In this document: one piece after another, positions 1 through 6,320 of the stretch
Position numbering within the stretch: the first letter of the stretch is position 1
Layout of the letters: the number at the start of each line of letters is the position of its first letter
From: Firmicutes bacterium UBA5500
Lineage (GTDB): Bacteria > Bacillota > UBA994 > UBA5500
NCBI GenBank assembly: GCA_002427055.1
Contig: DIPA01000131.1
Coordinates: 2,059 to 11,035 of the forward strand
Length of the DNA: 8,977 bases
Direction: 5' to 3'
Position numbers and translations under genes: made by a program
Notes under the pieces: model-generated
Databases searched by the model: none
Seen by the model: only the letters and a program-made list of their open reading frames with translations
Told to the model about the DNA's origin: nothing

Positions 1-730
1 CAGCTTCTTGTCGTACTCTTTGCCATAGTTTCTTCGGTAAACGCGGCCACTGCTCGGCGGCAAAATCGCGCTTAAGACCTGGTGCTATATTACGTGCCAT
101 GAGAGCGGCTTCAATTGGTAATGTCCCCGAGCCGCAGAAGGGATCGAGAAAAGGTCGGTCGGCATTCCAGAAGCTTAAGTTGATCAAACCGGCGGCCATT
201 GTTTCTCGTAGGGGCGCTTGGCTGACTAATTGGCGGTAGCCACGTTTATGTAAAGCTTCTCCACTTGTATCAACTGTTAGAGTAACCACATCTTTGAGTA
301 GCGCTACTTCTATTGGAAACAGAGGGCCGTCTTCAGGAAACCACTGCTTGTGGTATTTTTGCTTAAGGCGCTCGACAATGGCTTTCTTGACGATAGCTTG
401 GCAATCAGACACGCTGAACAGCTGTGATTTTACTGATTTACCCTGCACCGGGAAACAAGCGTTAGCCGGTAGCCAATCTTCCCAGGGCAGGCTTTTTGTT
501 AGCTCGAACAGCATATCGAAGCTGGTTGCCGTAAACCGCCCGATTATTAACTTAACGCGGTCGGCTACCCGTAACCAAAGGTTGCAGCGGGCGATTGCCT
601 CTTCATCTGCCCTGAAGCTAACTTGATTGTTCTCTACAGTAAGGTCGTTATATCCTAGTTGTTTTAGTTCGCGAGCTACTACTGCTTCCATGGCAAAAGT
701 GGCTGTGGCGATTAACTCTAGTCTTGACAT
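1..730 (-). CDS. THUMP-domain class I SAM-dependent RNA methyltransferase (RlmL/YpsC family), 3' end cut off by window
   Basis: The minus strand is open from an ATG at 730-728 to the window edge (243 residues), with GGAGG at 740-736 five bases before the start. The N-terminal part (about 1-160) resembles the ferredoxin-like plus THUMP RNA-binding region of COG0116 proteins. It is followed by HKRGYRQLVSQAPLRET at about 161-177 and the SAM-binding motif I DPFCGSGT at 196-203, continuing PIEAALMARNIAPG, all diagnostic of this family. Family members methylate guanine N2 in 23S rRNA (RlmL acts on G2445 in E. coli); the exact target of the single-domain Firmicutes proteins such as B. subtilis YpsC is less certain. 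B. subtilis YpsC is about 385 residues, so roughly 140 residues, including the catalytic motif IV region, lie outside the window. The gene is divergent from ileS and has its own candidate promoter. Family assignment is secure; substrate is inference. Confidence 0.93.
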   Translation of the reverse strand, partial: MSRLELIATATFAMEAVVARELKQLGYNDLTVENNQVSFRADEEAIARCNLWLRVADRVKLIIGRFTATSFDMLFELTKSLPWEDWLPANACFPVQGKSVKSQLFSVSDCQAIVKKAIVERLKQKYHKQWFPEDGPLFPIEVALLKDVVTLTVDTSGEALHKRGYRQLVSQAPLRETMAAGLINLSFWNADRPFLDPFCGSGTLPIEAALMARNIAPGLKRDFAAEQWPRLPKKLWQRVRQEA

Positions 731-777
731 TGGTTCCTCCGTCTTGCCTATAGCGGCACTTTTTATCCTTGCTCTCG

Positions 778-783
778 ATTATA
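778..783 (-). promoter_or_regulatory. candidate -10 element of the methyltransferase promoter
   Basis: Read on the minus strand this is a perfect TATAAT, about 48 bases upstream of the methyltransferase start codon. No good -35 is seen at 17 bases (TAGCCA at 806-801 is poor). The call rests on the -10 match and the position alone. Confidence 0.4.
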
Positions 784-800
784 TCCTTCCCGCAGCGCCC

Positions 801-849
801 TGGCTAGGATGCGTAGTAGTAGGCAAGGAACCCTTCGCTGCCCTAGCTA
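801..849. repeat. imperfect inverted repeat upstream of the methyltransferase
   Basis: TGGCTAGG at 801-808 pairs with CCTAGCTA at 842-849, with one G-U pair. An inner AAGG/CCTT stem (825-828 with 832-835) can extend it. It lies just upstream of, and partly over, the -35 zone of the candidate methyltransferase promoter, so it could be an operator or a chance hairpin. Apart from this repeat and the minus-strand -10 I see nothing else between 741 and 900. Confidence 0.35.
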
Positions 850-902
850 CAGGATTGGCTTGCCATGAAAAAGCGGTAAAAATGTAGATTCTTGTGTTCT
901 AA

Positions 903-933
903 TTGTTTCGCAGCGGGCATAATATGATATAAT
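903..933 (+). promoter_or_regulatory. ileS promoter with extended -10
   Basis: TATAAT at 928-933 is preceded by TG at 925-926, giving a perfect extended -10 (TGnTATAAT). The -35 is weak: TTGTTT at 903-908 has a long 19-base spacer. An extended -10 commonly compensates for a poor -35. Transcription would start near 940, just before a small hairpin (CTGCC 943-947 with GGCAG 954-958) and the T-box leader. Confidence 0.7.
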
Positions 934-964
934 ACAATGCAACTGCCGCTAAAGGCAGGGAATA

Positions 965-1228
965 GTCAAAAGCTATGACTGGGAGAGTAGCTGCTCAAGC
1001 GGCCGCAGAGAGTCGGGGAAAGGTGCGAGCCCGATGGCTAATTGGTTAGTGAAAATCACCCACGAGCTGCCCTGGGGAAACGTGCTTTGGCTTAGTACCT
1101 AGTGGCCGATTGCGCTCGTTACGCGTGAACGGCTGATGCCGTTCTAGAGGCCTATTTAACATAGGCGAATTAGGGTGGTACCACGAGATTGACCCCTCGT
1201 CCCTTTAGGGACGGGGGGTTTCTATTTT
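965..1228 (+). ncRNA. T-box leader riboswitch, isoleucine-specific, controlling ileS
   Basis: This is a cis-acting RNA that senses uncharged tRNA-Ile and lets RNA polymerase read through into ileS. Stem I elements are visible: AGTA at 986-989 (loop E-like), AGAGAG at 1007-1012, the distal GGTGCGAGCC at 1022-1031, and the specifier loop GTGAAAATCACC at 1049-1060, in which ATC at 1055-1057 is an Ile codon. Two further hairpins follow: GAACGGC/GCCGTTC at 1127-1144 and GCCTAT/ATAGGC at 1150-1166. The conserved T-box AGGGTGGTACCACG lies at 1172-1185. In the antiterminator AGGG (1172-1175) pairs with CCCT (1201-1204) and ACGAG (1183-1187) with CTCGT (1196-1200), exposing the UGGU bulge to the tRNA 3' NCCA end. 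These right arms are shared with the terminator, so the two folds exclude each other. The 5' boundary is approximate. Confidence 0.95.
1191..1228 (+). terminator. intrinsic terminator of the ileS T-box leader
   Basis: ACCCCTCGTCCC (1192-1203) pairs over its whole length with 1208-1219, allowing one G-U pair, around a TTTA loop. It is followed by the U-rich run TTTCTATTTT (1219-1228). It forms when tRNA-Ile is charged and stops transcription before ileS. Confidence 0.93.
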
Positions 1229-1248
1229 ACTAAGGAAGGTGAGTAAAA

Positions 1249-4050
1249 ATGGTCGACTATGGCAAGACACTGAATTTGCCCCAAACTAGTTTTCCTATGC
1301 GGGCTAATTTGCCGACCAAGGAAGTGGAGATCCAGAACAAGTGGGAGGAAATGGATTTATATCATGTGGTGCAAGAGGCGCGCGTAGGCGCTCCTAAGTA
1401 CGTGCTACACGATGGTCCCCCATATGCCAACGGTGCTATCCATATCGGTACGGCTATGAACAAGATCCTGAAAGACATCGTAATCAAGTTCAAGACCATG
1501 CAAGGCTATGATGCCCCTTATGTACCGGGCTGGGATACCCATGGAATGCCGATTGAGCATGCTATTGCTAAGAAACTAGGGCCGAAGCGTTTTGAGATTT
1601 CCCCTGTAGAGCTGAGGGACATGTGTGCTGCCTCGGCACTTAAGTGGCTCGACGTGCAGCGTTCTGCTTTTAAGCGCTTAGGAGTACGTGGTGATTGGGA
1701 GAAACCTTATATCACTTTGGTGCCAGAATATGAAGCTAGGCAATTAGAAGCATTTGCTGCTATGGCAGAGCAAGGTCTTGTTTACAAGGGATTGCGTCCA
1801 GTATATTGGTGCCCAACTTGTAAGACTGCCTTAGCAGAAGCAGAGATTGAGTACCATGACACGAATTCTGACTCTATCTATGTGCGCTTTGAGTTAACAG
1901 AAGATCCAAAACAGGTGTTCCCTGAGCTGGGCAAGCCTATCTACTACGTTATTTGGACTACCACTCCTTGGACCTTACCGGCTAACGTAGCGATCGCGTT
2001 ACATGCCGATTTTGAATATGTCTTGGTTGACGCGCATGACTGCTTCTATGTAATGGCCAAAGACTTGGCTGAAGACGTTTGTCAGGCTGTAGGTTTGACT
2101 GATGTTGAACTAGGGGCTACTTTTGTTGGGCGCGAACTTGAGGGCATGGTATGTCAGCATCCGTTCCTCGAGGATCGCCAATCTCTCGTTATTCTAGCGG
2201 ATCACGTTACCCTTGATGCTGGCACCGGGTGTGTACACACGGCGCCTGGTCATGGGCAGGAAGACTTCGTCGCCGGTATGCGTTATAATTTGCCAGTGAT
2301 TAATCCGGTTGACGATTCAGGCGTTCTTACTAGTGAGGCAGGCCAGTTTGCCGGCATGTATTATGAGAAAGCCAATCAGGCAATTCTTGAGGAATTAGCA
2401 AAGCGGGGAGCACTGCTTAATGCGGGCCATATTTCTCACCAATATGCCCATTGCTGGCGTTGTAAGCGCCCAGTAATGTATCGCGCAACTGATCAATGGT
2501 TTGTTTCGGTTGATAGTATTCGTGAAAAGGCGCTCGAAGAGATTAGAAAGGTTAATTGGGTTCCGAAATGGGGCGAAGATCGCATTACCAACATGGTGCG
2601 TGAACGAGGCGACTGGTGTATCTCTCGGCAGCGAGCCTGGGGTGTACCTATCCCAGTTTTTTACTGCAAGGCCTGCGGCAAAGAGCTAATTAACCGAGAG
2701 ACGATCAAAGCAGTGCAGGATCTATTTGCCCGGGAAGGTTCCAATGCTTGGTTTGAGAAGGATGCCGCTGACATCTTGCCGGCCGGTACCACTTGCCCTG
2801 CTTGCGGTCATACTGAATTTGAGAAAGAAAAAGACATCATGGACGTTTGGTTTGATTCCGCCTCTAGCCATATTTCCGTTCTGGAAACGCGAGACGAGCT
2901 TAGGCGGCCGGCCGACCTATATCTGGAAGGCAGCGACCAGCACCGCGGCTGGTTCCAGTCCTCCTTATGGACAGGAGTTGCGGCCAGGGGGAGCGCTCCC
3001 TACAAAACAGTAGTAACCCACGGCTTTGTCCTCGACAATGAAGGCCGTAAGATGTCTAAATCGTTAGGTAACGTTGTTGATCCGGGTGACGTCTGCAAAC
3101 AATTCGGTGCCGATATCTTGCGCTTATGGGTAGCGTCGAGTGATTTCAAGAATGATGTACGTATTTCTCAGGCACTCCTCAAGCAGATGTCGGAAGTCTA
3201 TCGTAAGATTCGTAATACGGCTCGTTATATGATCTCGAACCTCTTTGATTTCGACCCGGAGACCGACAAGGTGGCCTATAGTGAACTCACAGAACTAGAT
3301 CGCTGGGCTCTGATGCGCTTAACCCGTTTGATTGAGCGGGTTACTGAGGGGTACACAGATTTTGACCTGCACGTTTTCTATCATGCAGTGCATAACTTCT
3401 GCGCCGTGGACATGAGTGCATTCTATTTGGACGTAATCAAGGATCGCATTTATGCTTCGTTGCCTAAGAGTAAGCAACGACGCGCGGCTCAGACCGTTCT
3501 TTGGGAAGCTCTTAATACCCTGGTACGGCTAATTGCGCCGGTCTTGACACATACGGCAGAAGAAATTTGGCAAGCCATGCCGGGTGATGCCAAGGCAGTT
3601 ACGGTGCAACTTGCTGATTGGCCAGAAGTTAAGTCGGAATACCTTGACTCTGACCTAGAAGCTCGTTGGGACAAGATCCTGACGGTGCGTGATGAAGTTG
3701 CCAAAGTGCTTGAGCAGGCACGGCGTGAGAAGATGATTCGTAGTTCCCTGGATGCTCGTGTTGAGCTTTATCCGTCGGATGAATGGCGCTCTTTTGTAAC
3801 CGAGCTAACAAGTGAGTGGCCGATGTTGCTTATTGTCTCACAGGTGAGCATAGCCTCTGCGGACGCCGAGCCGGCAGCCAATGCAGTTGAGTCAGAGGAA
3901 CTACCGGGCTTCAAGGTGCGTGTTAGCCCGGCAGCTGGCGAGAAATGTGAGCGCTGCTGGAACTACAGCGAAGCAGCTACACACGATGCCGAGGACCATG
4001 CAATTTGCCCGCGCTGTGCAGCAGTACTTGCCCAGCAGGGTACAAAGTAA
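1249..4050 (+). CDS. ileS: isoleucyl-tRNA synthetase (IleRS), class I
   Basis: This 933-residue protein charges tRNA-Ile with isoleucine in the cytoplasm. The class I catalytic signature GPPYANGAIHIGT ends at residue 68 (HIGT at 65-68, in place of the usual HIGH), and the second signature KMSKS is at 601-605. The CP1 editing domain, which hydrolyses Val-tRNA-Ile, shows WTTTPWTLPANVAI from 236 and GTGCVHTAPGHGQEDF at 325-340. Cys pairs at 188/191 with 402/405 and at 473/476 with 516/519 look like two internal zinc sites. The C-terminal zinc knuckle CERC/CPRC (900/903 and 920/923) is typical of bacterial-type IleRS. Length is normal for the family. An AAGGAAGGTGAG sequence at 1232-1243 precedes the start. 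Expression is controlled by the upstream T-box leader. The gene appears monocistronic, with a hairpin just after the stop codon. Confidence 0.98.
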   Translation: MVDYGKTLNLPQTSFPMRANLPTKEVEIQNKWEEMDLYHVVQEARVGAPKYVLHDGPPYANGAIHIGTAMNKILKDIVIKFKTMQGYDAPYVPGWDTHGMPIEHAIAKKLGPKRFEISPVELRDMCAASALKWLDVQRSAFKRLGVRGDWEKPYITLVPEYEARQLEAFAAMAEQGLVYKGLRPVYWCPTCKTALAEAEIEYHDTNSDSIYVRFELTEDPKQVFPELGKPIYYVIWTTTPWTLPANVAIALHADFEYVLVDAHDCFYVMAKDLAEDVCQAVGLTDVELGATFVGRELEGMVCQHPFLEDRQSLVILADHVTLDAGTGCVHTAPGHGQEDFVAGMRYNLPVINPVDDSGVLTSEAGQFAGMYYEKANQAILEELAKRGALLNAGHISHQYAHCWRCKRPVMYRATDQWFVSVDSIREKALEEIRKVNWVPKWGEDRITNMVRERGDWCISRQRAWGVPIPVFYCKACGKELINRETIKAVQDLFAREGSNAWFEKDAADILPAGTTCPACGHTEFEKEKDIMDVWFDSASSHISVLETRDELRRPADLYLEGSDQHRGWFQSSLWTGVAARGSAPYKTVVTHGFVLDNEGRKMSKSLGNVVDPGDVCKQFGADILRLWVASSDFKNDVRISQALLKQMSEVYRKIRNTARYMISNLFDFDPETDKVAYSELTELDRWALMRLTRLIERVTEGYTDFDLHVFYHAVHNFCAVDMSAFYLDVIKDRIYASLPKSKQRRAAQTVLWEALNTLVRLIAPVLTHTAEEIWQAMPGDAKAVTVQLADWPEVKSEYLDSDLEARWDKILTVRDEVAKVLEQARREKMIRSSLDARVELYPSDEWRSFVTELTSEWPMLLIVSQVSIASADAEPAANAVESEELPGFKVRVSPAAGEKCERCWNYSEAATHDAEDHAICPRCAAVLAQQGTK

Positions 4051-4070
4051 GTGTTTTAGCCTGATTAGGG

Positions 4071-4100
4071 GGGGCGGCCAGCGGCCGCCCCTTTGGCTTC
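4071..4100 (+). terminator. probable terminator after ileS
   Basis: GGGGCGGCC (4071-4079) and GGCCGCCCC (4083-4091) form a perfect 9-bp GC hairpin with a 3-base loop, 20 bases after the ileS stop. The trailing TTTGGCTTC is only moderately T-rich, so termination may be partial. Confidence 0.65.
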
Positions 4101-4122
4101 AACTGAGGCAATATGCCATTAT
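4093..4122 (+). promoter_or_regulatory. weak candidate promoter for the lipoprotein gene
   Basis: TTGGCT (4093-4098) and CATTAT (4117-4122) are separated by 18 bases and lie about 65 bases upstream of the lipoprotein start. Both boxes have mismatches. Nothing better is visible between the ileS hairpin and the next gene. Confidence 0.25.
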
Positions 4123-4186
4123 GGAACTCTCTGCCCCAGCATAGCGTCTTACCCAATGTCGTGATGCGACAGAAAGGGGAAGACAG

Positions 4187-4717
4187 ATGAAGAAGATCAT
4201 GATTTTACTCGTAGCAATGGCCTTGGTGCTTGGGGTTACTGGTTGTACCAAGCCAGTCAATGTACCTATTGCCGATGTTTTGGCTGAGGTAAAAGAGGCT
4301 ATTAAGGCGGGCCTTTTGGCCGGTGGCAGCTTCACTGAGGAAGATTTAGCAGAGGGCTTGCCCGGTCTAGTGGAGGGTAATATGCTTGAGGATGACCTCA
4401 TGCTGTTTGTCAGCGATCCTGACCTTTTTGAGAAAGAGCTGATCAGCGCAGGGTGCATTTTAGCTCCCATGTTTAATGTCATGTCTGATGAAGTAATTTT
4501 GCTTAAAGCTAAAGATAAGGGTGCAGTGAAAGAATTGCAGACTGCCCTAGAGCAAGAGAAGAAAAACAGGCTGCAGCAATGGGAAAGCTACCTGCCCGAT
4601 CAGTACGAGAAGGTAAAAAACACGATCATCAAGGTTGAGGGGCAATACTTGCTTTATACAACTTGGGAAGACCCCGCGATCATTGAGGCAGCCTTTACTA
4701 AAGCCCTTGGCAAATAG
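4187..4717 (+). CDS. DUF4358-like lipoprotein
   Basis: A 176-residue secreted lipoprotein. It starts with a signal peptide of type II: MKK, a hydrophobic stretch to residue 17, and the lipobox VTGC with the lipidated Cys at 20. The mature part reads as acidic and helical, with DEVILLKAKDKGAVKELQTALEQ followed by a YLPDQYEKVKNTIIKVEGQYLLY segment. This order (a residue-by-residue 'aware' strand, an Ala/Glu/Lys helix, a YLP segment, and a final strand before a C-terminal helix) matches my memory of DUF4358 proteins of Clostridia. No catalytic residues are evident. The start is supported by AAAGGGGAAGA at 4173-4183. DUF4358 genes often sit beside MBOAT and DHHW genes, as here, which suggests a role at the cell surface in the same process. 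That role is inference; the molecular function is unknown. Confidence 0.8.
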   Translation: MKKIMILLVAMALVLGVTGCTKPVNVPIADVLAEVKEAIKAGLLAGGSFTEEDLAEGLPGLVEGNMLEDDLMLFVSDPDLFEKELISAGCILAPMFNVMSDEVILLKAKDKGAVKELQTALEQEKKNRLQQWESYLPDQYEKVKNTIIKVEGQYLLYTTWEDPAIIEAAFTKALGK

Positions 4718-4745
4718 GAGACTGCTGAATAAAGAGCGTTTTGCT

Positions 4746-4783
4746 AGGTCTTGTGTCATGCTAGAGCGCATGACACGGGACCT
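4746..4783 (+). terminator. long hairpin between the lipoprotein and MBOAT genes, possible terminator or attenuator
   Basis: A 16-bp stem (4746-4761 with 4768-4783) has no mismatch, only two adjacent U-G pairs, and closes on a 6-base loop TAGAGC. It is followed by TTATCAA, a poor U-tract. It could end part of the transcription after the lipoprotein gene or protect its mRNA 3' end. The U-tract argues against strong termination. Confidence 0.5.
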
Positions 4784-4806
4784 TTATCAATAGCCGCGCG
4801 AATAAA

Positions 4807-4883
4807 GGCTAGTTTAGTACTAGCTCCCAAGGTGCGATTCCGGAAGCCTGCTGCTACCGGGGCCGCATCTTTCGTCTGCGGGC
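4807..4883 (+). other. structured 5' leader of the MBOAT gene, class unknown
   Basis: Several helices can form between the hairpin at 4783 and the MBOAT ribosome binding site. GCTAGT/ACTAGC is at 4808-4824. GGTGCG at 4831-4836 can pair with CGCATC at 4865-4870, enclosing a CCGG/CCGG pairing (4840-4843 with 4857-4860). Alternatively CCGCA at 4863-4867 pairs with TGCGG at 4877-4881, just before the ribosome binding site at 4885-4892. The last two share bases and exclude each other. I do not recognise a known riboswitch class, and pairing by eye over-predicts structure. Confidence 0.3.
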
Positions 4884-4898
4884 TAGGGGGGGTAATGC

Positions 4899-6311
4899 AT
4901 GGTATTCAGTAGCCTAACTTTCTTATTCAGATTCTTGCCCAGCGTATTATTAGTTTACTGGCTGGCTCCGCCTCGCTGGAAAAACGGCGTACTCTTCTTA
5001 GTCAGTTTGCTCTTCTATGCTTGGGGAGAGCCCATCTATATTTTGCTGATGCTCTTTTCCACGCTGGTAGACTATACTCTTGGCTTGCTGGTAGATCGGT
5101 ATCGTGCTAATCAGCGGCTGGCCCGCCGCCTTGTGTTGGTATCAGTGGTCATTAATCTGGGCCTGCTTGGCTTTTTTAAGTACTCCGATTGGCTATTAGC
5201 GAGTATTAATGGGCTGTTCAATGTCGATATTCCATTGCTTAACTTAGCTCTGCCAATCGGTATTTCATTCTATACCTTTCAGACCATGTCTTACACGATT
5301 GATGTTTATCGCGGAGATGCTCCGGTGCAGAAAAACATTGTTTCGTTGGGGGCCTATGTCACCCTGTTTCCTCAATTAATCGCGGGGCCTATTGTGCGCT
5401 ACAGCACGGTGGCAGCACAGATTAATCAGCGTGAAGAAACGATCGACATGTTTGGCCAGGGGGCACAGCGTTTCGCTATCGGGTTAGGCAAAAAGGTGCT
5501 GCTAGCAAACAATATCGGTTTGCTCTTTGATCAGGTAAGTCAGCTAAGCCAAGGTGAACTGAGTTTGTTGGGGGCGTGGTTAGGGGTTGCGGCCTTTGCC
5601 TTGCAGATTTACTTCGATTTTAGCGGCTATAGCGATATGGCTATTGGCCTGGGCAGCATGTTCGGTTTCACGTTCCTCGAGAACTTCAACTATCCCTTTA
5701 TGGCGCAAAGTATCACCGAATTTTGGCGGCGTTGGCACATTTCGCTGGGTACCTGGTTTCGCGATTATGTCTATATTCCACTGGGTGGTAGTCGGCGAGG
5801 TGAAGCGGCGACTTATCGTAACCTGGCAGTGGTTTGGCTGCTAACTGGGCTGTGGCATGGCGCCAGTTGGAACTTTGTTTTATGGGGTGCTTATTTTGCC
5901 TGCTTCCTAATGTTAGAAAAGGCAGGCCTGCTGCGCTGGCTCCAGCGTTTACCACGCTTGCTGCGCAACGCCTATGCCCTTACCGTCATTGCTTTTTCCT
6001 GGGTGCTCTTTGCTTTTGAAGATTGGCCAATGATTAGTCGGCATTGGCAGGCTATGCTTGGTGGGGGAGGTGGCGGCATTGCCACCCCCACCGACTTCTA
6101 TCTATTAGCCAATTACGGGTTATTATTGATCATATTGGCTGTTGCTGCCACACCCTGGCCACGTCAGACCGTACATCAGTTATTGGCAGCAGCAAAGCAC
6201 CCTTGGTTGGCTGAGCTGTTTTACCCAGCTTTTATGGCGTTAATTTTAGTGTTGTCCACCGCTTATCTGGTCGATGCCAGTTACAATCCTTTCTTGTATT
6301 TCCGCTTCTAG
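4899..6311 (+). CDS. membrane-bound O-acyltransferase (MBOAT), AlgI/PatA-like
   Basis: A 470-residue polytopic membrane protein that, by analogy with AlgI and DltB, passes an acyl (usually acetyl) group across the cytoplasmic membrane for attachment to a surface polysaccharide. Family landmarks appear in order: MVFSSLTFLFRFLP at the N-terminus, LPIGISFYTFQTMSY near 120, FPQLIAGPIVRY at 157-168, FDFSGYSDMAIGLG at 239-252, a FWRRWHISLGTWFRDY block starting at 275, and TGLWHGASWNF at 316-326, in which His320 is the expected catalytic histidine. Length is normal for the family. The start has a strong AGGGGGGG ribosome binding site at 4885-4892. An unusual run of six glycines occupies residues 388-393. 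The gene ends 9 bases before the DHHW gene, so the two are surely co-transcribed. Acyl group and acceptor polymer cannot be read from sequence. Confidence 0.95.
   Translation: MVFSSLTFLFRFLPSVLLVYWLAPPRWKNGVLFLVSLLFYAWGEPIYILLMLFSTLVDYTLGLLVDRYRANQRLARRLVLVSVVINLGLLGFFKYSDWLLASINGLFNVDIPLLNLALPIGISFYTFQTMSYTIDVYRGDAPVQKNIVSLGAYVTLFPQLIAGPIVRYSTVAAQINQREETIDMFGQGAQRFAIGLGKKVLLANNIGLLFDQVSQLSQGELSLLGAWLGVAAFALQIYFDFSGYSDMAIGLGSMFGFTFLENFNYPFMAQSITEFWRRWHISLGTWFRDYVYIPLGGSRRGEAATYRNLAVVWLLTGLWHGASWNFVLWGAYFACFLMLEKAGLLRWLQRLPRLLRNAYALTVIAFSWVLFAFEDWPMISRHWQAMLGGGGGGIATPTDFYLLANYGLLLIILAVAATPWPRQTVHQLLAAAKHPWLAELFYPAFMALILVLSTAYLVDASYNPFLYFRF
6060..6092 (+). repeat. G-rich/C-rich inverted repeat inside the MBOAT gene (hexaglycine segment)
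   Basis: GGTGGC (6069-6074) pairs with GCCACC (6081-6086), and GGTGGG (6060-6065) can pair with CCCACC (6087-6092), leaving a small bulge. The left arm encodes Gly388-Gly393. It is a strong potential mRNA hairpin in the coding sequence. Confidence 0.6.
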
Positions 6312-6320
6312 GGGGCTAAA

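Noticed and set aside
294..887. Two open plus-strand frames (294-626 and 627-887)
   Set aside because: They lie mostly opposite the well-supported methyltransferase gene, show no recognisable motif, and have no ribosome binding site.
4099..4482. 127-codon minus-strand frame over the lipoprotein gene
   Set aside because: It is Ser/Lys-rich with no family features and is antisense to a gene with a clear lipobox and ribosome binding site.
4829..4862. Riboswitch or tRNA-like element (GGTGCGATTCC resembles a tRNA T-arm or part of a cobalamin leader)
   Set aside because: The stem needed for a T-arm does not form, and no B12-box, cyclic-di-GMP or other aptamer core could be matched. Kept only as an unknown structured leader.
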